Assembly (NCBI RefSeq): GCF_020360975.1
Contig: NW_025408679.1
Span: 1,612,001-1,676,000, forward strand
Reading direction: 5' to 3'
Length of the DNA: 64,000 nucleotides
From: Hirsutella rhossiliensis
Lineage: Eukaryota > Ascomycota > Sordariomycetes > Hypocreales > Ophiocordycipitaceae
Shown here: positions 41,211 through 52,012 of the stretch, one piece after another
Layout of the letters: the number at the start of each line of letters is the position of its first letter
Position numbering within the stretch: position 1 is the stretch's first letter
Program-made: the position numbers and the translations under genes
Notes under the pieces: model-generated
Databases searched by the model: none
What the model was told of the DNA's origin: nothing
Seen by the model: the letters and a program-made list of their open reading frames with translations, nothing else

Positions 41211-41675
41211 ATGCCACATTCGGCACCTTTTCCTAGTACCATGACACTGCCTCGAAGCAGCCCAAGCAAACCAAGCACCCTTGAGCCGCGCATCGTCTCT
41301 CCGTCTCGCCTCGGACAATATTCCTATCGACGTGTTGCTTCGCGGAGCCAGGCCGCGAAAAGATGGACTGCTCAAGGCGAAATCGAGCACGTAGGCGCAG
41401 TTGCCTCGGGTCTTGCCCCGGACTTGGCCAGTCTGCTTTCAGACGGCTCAAGACTAGGCAATGCCTTTGAGGTGCTCGAGTCCTCGTCAGTCGTCTCGAG
41501 AAAGCATGACGACACCTACACTTTGACCAAAGACATTTCCGACTCGGTCCGTGAAAAGCTGCCAGCAGACCTTGTCGTTTGGCCCGCTTGGCTCTCGCCC
41601 CAGCCCTGGCAGAATCATCTTGCGAGTCTTTCCCACCTCTGTGGAATCTACCAGCCAAGTAACTGTAATCTCTAA
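41211..41675 (+). CDS. Hypothetical protein, up to 154 aa (uncertain)
   Basis: An open frame from an ATG at 41211 (or 41241) with a basic Ser-rich start and a helical middle (GEIEHVGAVASGLAPDLASLLSDG). No family is recognised. It could be a further exon of the broken gene upstream or a chance frame; antisense frames of similar length overlap it. Confidence 0.25.
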   Translation: MPHSAPFPSTMTLPRSSPSKPSTLEPRIVSPSRLGQYSYRRVASRSQAAKRWTAQGEIEHVGAVASGLAPDLASLLSDGSRLGNAFEVLESSSVVSRKHDDTYTLTKDISDSVREKLPADLVVWPAWLSPQPWQNHLASLSHLCGIYQPSNCNL

Positions 41676-42350
41676 TACTACCAGGGCTGCTTCGGACAGT
41701 CGATGCATTAGAGTGAGACTCTTGGATGGGTCGTTCGCTGCACGGGAGGCGAGGGAGCCAGTGCCCTGAAGAGCCGCCGGCTTTGTTGGGTTGCTGGAAG
41801 CGGCGTGCCCAATACAACATGAGGCTGGCTGCTGTGCTCTCCGAACAAGCTTCTAGCTACGGAAGATGGTTGTTGTAGTGTCTCTGGCGGCGTTGGACGA
41901 GTTCCCGACCTATCCTTTGCAGGCGATAGGCCGGCATCTTCGTCCGTTCTCTTCGAAGCGAGAGAGCCACTTGACGTAGGAGCGGTGGCGAGGCTCCTTA
42001 ACCTCAGGATCGCGCCTCTGGACCTAGCGTACTTCAATTCGTCAGTATTGAACCTCCAAAGTGGGAGACTGACCTGACAGGAGAAGTGCGCTGGTCGCGA
42101 CAGCTCAGGCAGTTCCTAGTTGCCCTAGCCGAGCTCCTGTTGCTGACGAAATCAACTGCCGGCCTCTCCTCGCCACAGCGGGCACAGACAATAGGCACCA
42201 TCATCGTAAAAGCCTTTGGGCAGACGTAGGACTCATGGTAAATGACAGTAAGAACATCAAGATGAGGAGTGTTGGTGAAAGGGGTAAGTATGATCCAGGG
42301 TATTGCGAGCTACCGAATTCCGGCCCACTTTTTGAGGACCATCATCCAGT
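41676..42350. other. No gene recognised
   Basis: Short frames only; the LTR fragment begins at 42351. Confidence 0.4.
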
Positions 42351-42458
42351 TAGGAAGAAGAAAGAACAGTCTGCAGACTTCCCCTTCTTACCTGGTTTCA
42401 AGCTGTATTACCTAGAGAGACCTAGAGACCTCAACTCGTTCGGACCTTCTTCTCGACA
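42351..42458 (-). mobile_element. Truncated Copia LTR fragment inside a DUF3435 gene, inverted
   Basis: The first 108 bp of the Copia LTR (TGTCGAGAAGAAGGTCCGAA on the minus strand from 42458). It abuts the DUF3435 coding fragment exactly at the LTR's TG end, so the LTR element inserted into that gene and the rest was later deleted. Confidence 0.85.
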
Positions 42459-42712
42459 CTTTCACCAGTGCGAGCCGGATGTCTCCAAACCGGAGACGCA
42501 GGATGGATGTGGGGCGAGCTCCAGCGGGTGCAAGAAGAAGGAGAAAGAGAACAGCAAGGATCCGAAGTTCCTCAAGCCTGACCGATTTTTTTGTCGTGCT
42601 AACTGTCGTTTCGATTTGCTCCTTGAGATCTTCGATCGTCATGCATCGATTCGCTCGCCTCTGGTCGCTGAAGTCATGTTTTTTGGAGAGGTCTCGGAGA
42701 ACCTTCAATTTA
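42459..42712 (-). pseudogene. DUF3435 tyrosine-recombinase fragment
   Basis: On the minus strand the frame reads LRDLSKKHDFSDQRRANR, MTIEDLKEQIETT, TKKSVRLEELRILAVLFLLLLAP and AGARPTSILRLRFGDIRLALVK. The block with 'vlflLLlAp.GaRP.siL.LryGDi' is the conserved centre of DUF3435, the family that includes Starship captain recombinases and related Crypton-like enzymes in Pezizomycotina; the Arg of GARP is the first catalytic Arg position in this fold. The frame is cut by the LTR fragment at 42458 and has no identifiable continuation. About 85 codons survive. It could be from a Starship captain or a smaller DUF3435 element. Confidence 0.7.
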
Positions 42713-42938
42713 CATCAACTACTGTACGCTCAGCACCTGTGCCAACAGTGCTGACCCTGTAACACTATGCTGGTATTGACCGTACTCACGGTATATTACG
42801 TGGTTGTACTGTGGGTTTTTGTCCAGTACGAGCTGGAATTGCAAAACTATACCGGTACCTCCACGTACTAAACCAGCGGCACGCTATGCCTCGTATCTTG
42901 CGATCGGACCAGGGTAATGAGACATCCCTCTTATGCGG
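42713..42938. other. Anonymous interval before the nested Copia
   Basis: A plus-strand reading containing MPRILRSDQGNETSLL (near 42886-42933) faintly resembles an integrase-core 'irtDqGtE' block, but it is too short to assign. It ends at GATAC, the left duplication of the outer Copia. Confidence 0.35.
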
Positions 42939-42943
42939 GATAC

Positions 42944-43461
42944 TGTCGAGAAGAAGGTCCGAACGAGTTGAGGTCCCTAGGTCTCTCTAGGTAATACAGC
43001 TTGAAACCAGGTAAGAAGGGAAGTCTGCAGACTATTGTTTCTTCTTCCTAGACCACTGAGGGGTCCGGAGGATCTCCTATTCGATCGGGATCCTCCAAGG
43101 AGTCCGGTATATCTTTTACTGGCTCGGGGACCTCAAGAGATTGAACTATCGACCTAATAGCTTGGAAAGCTATTGATCGGGGAGATCGAGCTGAATGTGC
43201 TGACGTAGATGGCTTACGCGGCCTTCAGTGAGAGGCAAGGAGTGCCCTCTTCCTGATAGAATGTATATTATACCTGAACACGGGATATGAACATAGGGAA
43301 GGCACAGAGGGATATAAAAGGGGAGGGCTAGACGGATACAGGGCAACTGGACAGAAAAAAAAACACATGCACATCACCGACTATCAGATCATCTGAGAAT
43401 CTACCTACGAAAAGTCCCTTTATCCACTTTTATGCCCACTTATGCTCTCTTCTTCGCGAGA
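42944..43461 (+). repeat. Outer Copia 5' LTR
   Basis: 518 bp, TGTCGAG...CGCGAGA, with a GGATATAAAAGGGG TATA box near 43312. Preceded by GATAC. Confidence 0.95.
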
Positions 43462-43474
43462 GTTATGAGCCCGG
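43462..43474 (+). other. Outer Copia primer-binding site
   Basis: GTTATGAGCCCGG directly follows the 5' LTR. Its first 11 bases are complementary to the anticodon stem-loop of initiator methionine tRNA, the half-tRNA priming mode known from Drosophila copia and Ty5. Confidence 0.75.
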
Positions 43475-43603
43475 GAGAAACAGACCTGTTTCTGTAACTT
43501 CCGGTGGCAAAATTGCAACCTTGAGAAAGAACCCTCTTCCCGCACGCTTCACACCACCTCGGCTTATCTTCGCCACCTTTTCGGCCCTCTACGGCAGTTG
43601 AAG

Positions 43604-44146
43604 ATGTCGAAGACCTCGGCTATGGCGCCGACGAAGCGGACAATTCTAACTGAACCCCAGGACTGGGACCGTTGGGTCAAGGAGCTCCGAGCACGAGTGG
43701 ATAAGCTTATCCACAAGCTGATCTTTCAAGATGGCTCTGAAGCTATGGAGCTACCTGAGCGCCCGACTTTTGACGACTTTGCACAAGGCGTTCGACAGTT
43801 TGTTAATCTAACCAGCGAACAGCAAAGAGCTTACTCGGCGGCACTTCATGAATATGAGGGCAGGCGTAAGGAATACCTTTACGAGACTAAGCTAATCACG
43901 GCAGCCAGGACAGCTATTACGGAGTCTATTAGCACTGCTAAACTAACCTCCCTTCGAGAAGACGCTTAGACAGTGGCTGCAGAAGCTAGAAGCATCGACT
44001 GCTCCTTCACGCGGCTTTATGACTGACCGAATTAGGAAGCAGTATTCGAGTCACCTTCGTACTAGTACTAAGACTAACATATTAGACTGGCTGACTAAGT
44101 GGGAAGAGATTATAGAAGAAGCTGACCTTTACTTCCTAACTGAGGC
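43604..44146 (+). pseudogene. Outer Copia gag, N-terminal part
   Basis: From the ATG at 43604 the frame shows DWDRWVKELRARVDKLIH, EQQRAYSAALHEYEGRR and a Thr/Ala-rich helix, the usual Copia gag (UBN2-like) start. A single-base shift near 43955 moves the frame, which then reads QWLQKLEAS and NILDWLTKWEEIIEEADLYFLTEA up to the insertion site. The inner Copia enters at 44147 inside this gag; the same frame resumes at 49304. Confidence 0.8.
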
Positions 44147-44417
44147 TATCGCACGGAGGATGAGCAAGTGGGCATAAAGATCAGGGACTGGAAGACTCTT
44201 GATTCTGCTATCTAAGGTGGGAAAGAGGCGAGATCTTTATAGACTGCCTGAATATGAGAATGGAAGGGAATGGTAGTGAATGGAAGCATCTGATCGGATC
44301 ATCTGGAAGCCACTGATGCGTTGATGATGCCTCCTAGAAGTTTCTGTGGAAGAAATGTGGAAACGGACTGTGCGAATAGGGGTCAGACTGTTGGAGGCTG
44401 ATATCCTATGTGTGACA
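44147..44417 (-). repeat. Inner Copia 3' LTR
   Basis: 271 bp. In element sense it is preceded by a CCTGGGGGGTA polypurine-like tract (44418-44428). Confidence 0.9.
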
Positions 44418-44468
44418 TACCCCCCCAGGTTGTGCTGGCTAGTGGGCAGTGCAAACTGAAGAAAGAAA

Positions 44469-44864
44469 CTAGATCCCTAGCAACGTAGAGATATCGATGA
44501 GACCGAGTTGTTTGACGAAAGTAGCAAATTTCTGGCCTGGCAGAGCTTTGGTGAGGCCGTCTGCAATCATCTGGGAAGTAGGCGTATAAGTGAGCTTATA
44601 GAGGCCTTTCTCAAATGCCTGCCTAGCCCAACAGGTGTGGATGTCAACGTGACGAAGGGCTGTGCGGAGGCGTGGAATATCCTGTGTGACAAGACGAATG
44701 GTTTGAAGGTTGTCACATTGGATCGTCGGAATTCCATCAAGCTTAAGAGAGCTGCTCAAAGAGACGGAAGGTTGCAATAGTCTCTTTGCCGTGTGCGTGA
44801 GCAAGCAATTCAGCTTCTGTGGAAGAAGTGGTGACTGTATCCTGTTTACCGGCTTTCCAAGCAA
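44469..44864 (-). pseudogene. Inner Copia RNase H C-terminus
   Basis: The frame after the last shift gives IPTIQCDNLQTIRLV, LRHVDIHTCWARQAF and TSQMIADGLTKALPGQKF, the end of Copia RNase H, and stops at 44469, about 40 bp before the 3' LTR. Confidence 0.85.
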
Positions 44865-45925
44865 TAGGGCCGCCGAAGAGGGTAAGGATTGAACCCTGGG
44901 ATGACTTGCGAGTCTTTTATCATCAGCGAAAGCAGCGTCGGATGCGCTTTGAAATCGCTATGATGTTGAGCGTGGAGCTGAGGAACAACATCCTCGTCGA
45001 GGCAGGGTTTTCCTGAAAACTGGATGGCGAGATACCTAGTGGCGTAAAGGTACTCGATCAGATGGTCTGCGAGCTTGGAGTGATGCTCGGAAGGGTTGTT
45101 GAGGAATTCAGCTAGTTTAGACGCTGGCTTGGCTATGTCCGAGCGGGTGATAGCTGCGGCGTAGGTCAGTGATCCAACTTTGCTCTGGTATAGCTGAATT
45201 TGGTCTGGAGAAGCCTGCCCTGTGTGCGGCTGGACTTCGTTGCACGGGAAAGGGGCTCCTCTGAAGTGGTCACGCCGTTGAAGGTCGAACCGTTGAACCA
45301 TCCTTTCAATGTAGGAGTCTTGGCATAGCCAAAGCTTCCTGTTGGGTCTGTCACGCAGGACTCTGATACCAAGGAACCATTGTAATTCCCCTTGGTCTGT
45401 CATCGCGTACTTCCTCTTGAGGGCTGCAACCATCTCATCAGCTGCGTCCTCGTTTTCCTTGCGATAGAGGAAAACAATATCGTCAACGAAGAAGAAAACA
45501 GTGAGCCAGTCGTTCTGGAAGATGCAGGGTTCGTCGGGACACTGTGTAAGACCAAGCTCTCTGAATGCAGCAGTGAGTTCCTTCTGCCAAAGAAGAGGGG
45601 ACCGTCGGAGGCCATAGAGGGCTCGCATGAGGCGAAGAGCCCATCCCTGTCTGTAGTATCCGTCTGGGAAGGCTACATAGACCTCCTCCTCGTCTTCTAA
45701 GAGGGCGTTTGTGAAGGCATTAACTGCGTCGAGCTGTCGGGTCTCAAGGTCGAATTTGGCGGTGATGGCCATGAGAATCCGGAAAGAACGTCCTGCAAGG
45801 GTTGCTGCATAGGTGTCCTTGTCACCTAGCTGTTGAAGATCTCCTCGAACACAAAGACGGGCTTTGAACTTTGTAAGAAAGCCATGCTTGTCGAACTTAT
45901 ACTTAAAGACCCAGGTAAGTGGCAA
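44846..45925 (-). pseudogene. Inner Copia reverse transcriptase and connection
   Basis: An open frame of 359 codons: WVFKYKFDKHGFLTKFKARLCVRG, QLDAVNAFTNALL, LMRALYGLRRSPLLW, the active site FFFVDDIVFLY (near 45470), ELQWFLGIRVLRDRP, and the VGSLTYAA..RSDIA connection. It then runs out of frame at 44846. Confidence 0.9.
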
Positions 45926-47324
45926 AAGCTTGCCCGTGACCTGGTCTCTGGGGACCGCTCTGAAGGTTCCTCTCTGTTGGAGTGCTTTCCACTCGGCGTG
46001 GGCTCTTCTCTGAACTGAGGACCAAATCTGTGGGTGCGAAGTTCCTTATACGTCGTAGGTTCGGGAGGAAGGTGTCGTCTGTGAAGTTTTTCTCTGCCGA
46101 GAAAGAAAGAGCTGTGGAATTGACCCTTAGTGTTGGTCGAAAAAGCACTGAGCTTGCGAGGCTTTGGAGTGCGGGCTGAGCGCCGTGGCTGAGAGTCACT
46201 CGGACCGGGGTCCGGTGTCGGATATGGGTGCTGAATGTCATGAAACTCATCCTGATCATCCGAGTCCTCATGATCAGATGGTTCGGGTTGTACCACAATC
46301 GTGGTGGCGTCTCCTTGGTCTGAGGTTGAGGAGATTGCTCAACGGGGTCAGGTTCAGGTTCATCGATTTGAGTGGGGATTTCCTCGTAATCCGACTCGTC
46401 CTCGATGTGGGCTGGAAGCTGTACTCCACGCGCTGCGGGATAGGTTCTGGTGGCTGATCATTTCCGTCATAGAAGATGCTTTCATTGAAGGTCACATCTC
46501 GGACCCTTCGGACTTCTGATGTGGACGGAATCCAGATCCTGAAAATGTTCGTGGAATCATATCCAACGAGATAACCGATTTCTGTGTGAGGGTCGGTCTT
46601 TAGGTCCTTCTTCTGTCTGTTCTGAATGGCCTGGGGTGTCAAGGGATAGGCTCTGCAGCCGTATGCCTTGAGAAACGTGATGTCAGGCTGGTCTTGCTGG
46701 TAGCCTATGTCTCTGTTGTTGTCTCGCAGCCACTGATGAAGCAGCTGGAAAGGCGTTCGGAAGCTGTGGTTCTGCATGGGCGATCTGTTGTGCAAAAACA
46801 CTGCAGCTTTCAGGTTTCTGGCCAAAGATCAGATGGTAAATTGGCATCAATTCCCATTGTTCTGGCCTGGGCAGATATTACCCCCAGATCGCTCTGCAGA
46901 ACCGTTTTGAGCGGGAGTGGGGCAGAAGGTTCATCTTGAATCCCCTTTCCTCGATCCAGCTCTCATACGCACTCTGAAGAGAACGATCGTTATCACGGTG
47001 GATAATGCAAATGTTGAGATTCCATTGGCGTTGAACCATTGCCTCGTGGTTTCTCAAAGCAGTCATAACGGACCCTTGTGTCGCGTCATTCAGAAGGTAG
47101 ATGAAGATCATGCTTGTAAATTCATCTTTGATAAGAAGAACAGCTTCCTTGCCGTTGAATGAGGTGTTCATACTGAAGATATCAACGTAGATTCTCCAGA
47201 ATGGTCTGGGGCTCGGTTTTGAGGGGTTCGGCGAGAGACGACCTTCTTTCCTTCCCAAGGGAACACGCGGTGCAATCGATGGTAACTGGGCCTTTGATCT
47301 TCGAACCCGTCGTGTTCTCAACAA
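45830..47324 (-). pseudogene. Inner Copia integrase and linker
   Basis: PFWRIYVDIFSMNTSFNGKEAVLLIKDEFTSMIFIYLL shows the first integrase aspartates, IIHRDNDRSLQSAYESWIEERGF the second block. Then, after a shift, NLKAAVFLHNRSPMQNHSFRTPFQLL, YGCRAYPLT and GYLVGYDSTNIFRIWIPSTSEV, the C-terminal integrase region shared with the outer element. A low-complexity acidic/proline linker (45826-46296) precedes the reverse transcriptase. Confidence 0.8.
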
Positions 47325-47820
47325 GATGCTCTAGGGCTTGAGCGTTCATGACCTAGGCGCTTATGCCAAAGCGTAGCATCTGCTGTTTTCACTGCGCGAG
47401 GTGCAGATGAAGATGTGAAGTTGGAGGCGTGAGAGTCCTCCTTAATCGGGTTGAACTCGATGACCGGTTGACGAAAGCGGCGTTTCGTATGAAATATAAT
47501 CTGATCGTCTTTAGAGACGCGTCCAGATAGTGGATTCCAGTTGTATCCTTCGCAAGAAAGCGGTCGAGGGATGCGATGTTGGTGTGGAATTTTGGCACGA
47601 AGGCAACTTCGTTGAGCTGAAAAAGTCCTCCTTCTTCAAGCTTCATACGGACTGTGCCGTAGCCAAGGATCTGAAGTTGACTATCGCCTGCAAAGAGCTC
47701 TTCTGGCTCTGCAAGGGCGGTGTAGTCAAGAAAACGGGATCGGTTGTTGCAAATGTGTGTGTCTGATCCGGAATCAAGGATAAAGGAGTCATACAGCGGG
47801 TAGACTGCCTTTCCCGTCGA
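47225..47820 (-). pseudogene. Inner Copia protease and GAG-pre-integrase
   Basis: The translated minus strand contains FILDSGSDTHICNNRSRF (about 47745-47800), the aspartic-protease DSG with its Copia context. Then come GGLFQLNEVAFVPKFHTNIASL and a degraded LWHKRLGH region near 47345-47380, with a frame change between them. Confidence 0.75.
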
Positions 47821-47895
47821 GAAACTGGTTGATGGAGGTGTTGAGGAGGCGGTGTGTTGTCAGGAGCTGGTAGAAGACCGGCAAACGCTGTACCT

Positions 47896-48956
47896 TTAAC
47901 GGAGGAGTCGGACGATTTCTCCATTTCCTTCTTCTTGAAGTCTTGTGCTTTCTCCGTCATCTTCTTTGCCCATGGATTGAGTCGAGGATTTCTTGATCTT
48001 CTTCTCAACCTTCTGATCAGGAGTCCAGCCATCAGGCCGAGCTGATTTGATGAGATAGAAGCAATCTACGAAGCGGTGATATTCTCCGCAGACACACATA
48101 GGAACACCATCAGCGTTCTTGCTTGAAGACCACTTAGGCTTGTCCTCTTTCCTCTCCGATTTCTCTCCCTTGCCTTGGAAGGCAGCTCCGAATGATCCTT
48201 TGCTGTTGTTGGCGGCCTTGATTCGGTGAGCTCGTTCAAAGATCTCACTGATCTTAATGCCGTCCGGGAAGTCGGTCTTCCAATCAGGCTTGCCGAATAC
48301 GGCCTCGTCTTCCATTTTGTTGACCCAATAGTCTGTGAATGGGGCGTTGATGGACGAAACAGCCTGTAGGAAATCTTGGGTAGGGCGAAGGTCCTGGACA
48401 TCAGGAAGCCCTAATTGCTTTGCCTCAGTGAGGACTTTCTGCCATTGGGTGACCCAAGCTTCGATCTTGGTCCTGTTTGGCGACTGAAGGGTGGAACGAT
48501 AACGCTGAACAACTTCCTCTCGAGTGCCCAGTCGGTTGGGGCCACACGAGCCTGAAGCAAGGCAAGTTGCTTTGCAACGTCGTGTTCCTCGGCAATGGTG
48601 CTGTAGTAGTTGCCGATGGTCTTGACGATGTGTTGTTGAAGGCTGGCGAGTGCCTTCACTTGATCCCTATACCCTTGAAGCTTCGAGCGGTATTGGGTGT
48701 GGAGGAATTCGAGACGGCGAAATTCCTCCGAGGTCAGATCCACGAGATCAGATGCTTCGTGGTTGATTTGTCGGAATGTTGGTTCAACTGGCTGCTGAAG
48801 AACCGGCTTACCCTCCTTGACGGCAGGGTCCAGAAAGTCCCAAAGACTGTGGGACGTGGCGAATTTCTTGATGATAGAAATCCATTGTTTCCAGTCGCAA
48901 GGGCCGTTGAGCACGGTGCCCTTGGAAGAGCCATCAAGATCTAGAGCTGAGCTCAT
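47896..48956 (-). pseudogene. Inner Copia gag
   Basis: The ATG at 48956 opens DWKQWISIIKKFATSHSLWDFLDP, QINHEASDLVDLTSEEFRRLEFL and IGNYYSTIAEEHDVAKQLALLQ, a typical fungal Copia gag. A shift near 48440-48480 is followed by WKTDFPDGIKISEIFERAHR in another frame. Then comes a zinc-knuckle CVCGEYHRFVDC near 48065-48100 and a Lys-rich stretch. It is broken into at least two frames. Confidence 0.8.
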
Positions 48957-49015
48957 TGTGGAAGCTATTCTGCGCAGCGGAATGAACGAGAATAAGATAC
49001 CCAGTCAATGGCAGA

Positions 49016-49028
49016 CCGGGCTCATAAC
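49016..49028 (-). other. Inner Copia primer-binding site
   Basis: The minus strand reads GTTATGAGCCCGG immediately after the LTR, identical to the outer element's site; half initiator-Met tRNA priming. Confidence 0.75.
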
Positions 49029-49298
49029 TATCGCACGGAGGATGAGCAAGTGGGCATAAAGATCAGGGACTGGAAGACTCTTGATTCTGCTATCTAAGGT
49101 GGGAAAGAGGCGAGATCTTTATAGACTGCCTGAATATGAGAATGGAAGGAATGGTAGTGAATGGAAGCATCTGATCGGATCATCTGGAAGCCACTGATGC
49201 GTTGATGATGCCTCCTAGAAGTTTCTGTGGGGAAATGTGGAAACGGACTGTGCGAATAGGGGGTCAGACTGTTGGAGGCTGATATCCTATGTGTGACA
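49029..49298 (-). repeat. Inner Copia 5' LTR
   Basis: 270 bp; the 5' LTR because the element runs leftward. Followed (in element sense) by the primer-binding site. Confidence 0.9.
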
Positions 49299-49303
49299 GA
49301 GGC

Positions 49304-50454
49304 ACTAACAGGCCAGTGGCTACGAGATATAGCTAGCGTCATCCGACCTCTTAGCGATGGATACGCCACTATCTTCTACGAAGACAGCCGAAGAATCGAT
49401 GAAGAAGCAGCAACTGCTCAATATAGGGTCTATCAAGCTCTTCGACCAGACTCTATCGGAAGCACGCCTACTTTGGCAGCAGTACCACCTTCTTCGACTC
49501 ACTGGACCTTTCAGCTTGTTGCTAGAAAATCAGAGAAATTGCAGAGCAACAGCCGCACCAGCAGAAAGGAGGAATCAAGAGAGGTGCCGGCTTTCTAGCT
49601 GATAAAGAAACTGATGAAAACGACCCTTCTGAAGAAAGACCGAAAAAGAAGAGAAAAGGGAAGAAACCTGACACAACCAAAAACACAGAGAAAACCGATA
49701 AAACCGATAAAAACCGATGCCCTGCGTGTGGACGGATAAGTCATGTTCTTTCTGACTGCTGGGCTCTCTTCGAAGATAAACGCCCTCGTGGTGTGATTCG
49801 AATCCTCGAATAGAAGAAAGGTGCAAAAGGCCCTTGAAAATGACCCAGATTTGAGAAAGAAGGTGGAAAAATCCGTCATGAGAAGGAGGCATAGCAACTA
49901 CCGAAGAATCGGATAGTCGGAAGAATCGTTGGGCACGCAAACCCTGCCTTTGTCTTTAAGGCTAGCCAAACGACCGCCTCTAACGACTACCCTCTTCGAA
50001 AGTCGACTCTGCTAGACTCAGCAGCTTCTTTACATATTTGCAATAACCTATCGAAATTCCGGTCTTTAGAAAAGCAAGAAACGAATACCTAGTCACAGGG
50101 GATTCAGAAGTCCGGATCGAAGGTTATGGCAGAGTCAACGTTACGGTCACGGCCCTAGACGGGTCATTACGGTCTTTACGGTTAAAAACCGTTGCTTATT
50201 GCCCGAGATTTTCAGCAAGCCTGGTATCTTTCCAGGCTCTTCGAGACGAAGGAATCTACTGGGATACCTTCACAGAGCCAACACGGCTAGTCTACCGAGA
50301 CAAGAGACCGATTTGTATTTTATTTCGGAAATATCGCCAGTTTGTTCTCGATTTCCAGCCTATTCAGAAGGAGGATATCGAAGAAGCGGCTTTTCAAGCC
50401 TCTAAGCCGAGAAGAAGAGGCTCCCGGGACCCAAGACCGACAGCGTCAGCAGAA
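49304..50454 (+). pseudogene. Outer Copia gag C-terminus, zinc knuckle and protease
   Basis: Immediately after the right GAGGC the outer gag continues: LTGQWLRDIASVIRPLSDGY, ATIFYEDSRRIDEE. After a shift there is a CCHC knuckle (C-P-A-C-G-R-I-S-H-V-L-S-D-C, 49718-49759). Then the protease motif LLDSAASLHICNN (near 50010-50045) and EVRIEGYGRVNVTVTAL. DSA replaces the common DSG, which is an accepted variant. Confidence 0.8.
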
Positions 50455-52012
50455 GCTAGCCTTTGGCACGCCCGACTAGGTCACCCGGGACCCCTAGCTT
50501 TACTAAAGCTAGGACTACGAAAAGGAGTGCATATTCGAGGTCCGAAGACCCATGAATGCCAGCACTGCGCTCAAGGGAGGGCAATAAGACAGGTTTCTCG
50601 AAGAACCCCTATTCGAGACGAACGTCAAGAGCCCTGCCAAGAGATTTGGATCGACTGGACCGAGCTTACCCTGATTTCGAGGGCTATGTCCGTGTGATGT
50701 TTATCACAGACGCATATTCGGGCATGGTTTTCCCCTATTTCCTTAAGACCTATCATTCAAAGCATCACCTAGCCGCACTTCGAGATTTCGTTAGCTGGAT
50801 GAAGCTTCGTTTTGACTACACGGTGAAAATCGTACGGTCTGACGGAGAGCTATTCACTAATAAGATTAAGAAGTGGCTACGAAAGAGGAATTTCAGCAGA
50901 AAAATCAGCCTCGAATACACAAGCCCAGAACGGAGGGGCAGAGCGGTCCGGTGGAATTGTTATTGAAAGGGCTCGCAAGATGAGGATTGCAGCAGGCCTT
51001 CCTCACGACCTATGGAAAGAGACCGTGGAAGCATCCTGCTATCTACGGAATCGAACCCCTCGAGCCCCTAGGACTACGAACTCGATTTCGAATTCGTCGG
51101 AAGACTGGAAAACACCTCTTGAGCTCTTTACGAAGAAGGATCAACCTCAACAGCATGCCCAGCTCAAGGCGTACGGCTGCAGAGCCTATGCCATGACTTC
51201 TAACGCACAGCTAGGCAAGAAAAAGAGGCAGAAGCTTGATCCACGGTCACATATAGGATACCTGGTTGGATATAATTCAACGAATATCTTCCGAATCTGG
51301 ATTCCACAACGAAGAAAGGTCATTTCGACAAGGGATGTTATTTTCGATGAATTTACCTATTTTGATGGGAAATTCGAGCAGCCGACGCTGCTTCCTAGCA
51401 TCAATGACCTAATTCAACGCGTTGAGATACCGGAGGACCAGAAAATCAACCAGGAAATCCTTGACGAAGAATCGGAGCTTGAGAGCGTGTTCGACGAAGA
51501 CTCGGAGGAAGAAGAAGAGGAACAGACCGACCTTACCGATAACGAAGAAGACTATAAGAGGGCTAGGGAGCTTGAAGAAGCTTCTCTTATAACACCTCCA
51601 CTGACAGAAGAAGATCCTGAGGCAGGATTCTTGGTCTCTCTTCCGGTTGCTACCCCTAAGGGGGTGGGGCGGTTTGACAACTCCTGGAAAGCTTCCTTTT
51701 TATCAATCGACGAGTCAAACAGACCTCTTTCTACATCGTCTACCAAGGAATCGTCTGATCAGATGATAGGGGTAGATCCGGAACTCAAACCACTGCCGAC
51801 TTTGGACCGATTTAATGACTTTTATCCTACTCCTATAGAGGACGGGGTACACGGAGCCTTTATTGCTGGACGACTATTCAAGCCAAAACCAAGGACCAAG
51901 GTACACAAGAAGGACCTACCAGACCCACCAGAAAACACCAAGCAGCTAGAAAAGCACCCTTTAAAGAGGAATTTGTTCAAGCTCAAAGGACCACTTAGCC
52001 TCTCACGAGGAG
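50455..52012 (+). pseudogene. Outer Copia GAG-pre-integrase, integrase and linker
   Basis: SLWHARLGHPGPLALLKLGL with HECQHCAQGR forms the GAG-pre-integrase zinc region. Then, in a new frame, GYVRVMFITDAYSGMVFPYFLK and TVKIVRSDGELFTN (catalytic Asp blocks). A further shift near 50940 leads to MRIAAGLPHDLWKETVEASCYLRNRT, LKAYGCRAYAMT and GYLVGYNSTNIFRIWIPQRR. An acidic linker (EDSEEEEEEQTDLTDNEED) follows. At least three frames are used. Confidence 0.8.

Larger units (their letters stand above)
44147..49298 (-). mobile_element. Inner Copia element, inverted inside the outer gag
   Basis: 5,152 bp bounded by 271- and 270-bp LTRs (minus-strand start TGTCACACATAGG, end TGCGATA), with a perfect 5-bp duplication, GAGGC, at 44142-44146 and 49299-49303. 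All Copia domains are present on the minus strand in order. The LTRs differ at about four positions, nearly all small indels in G or A runs. The insertion is therefore younger than the outer one, and both are young. Confidence 0.95.

Noticed and set aside
42235..42762. 175-codon plus-strand frame
   Set aside because: It runs antisense through the LTR fragment and the DUF3435 fragment, which explain the sequence better.
42886..42938. Integrase-like ILRSDQGNETSLL reading
   Set aside because: About 17 codons only, with no supporting catalytic block upstream.
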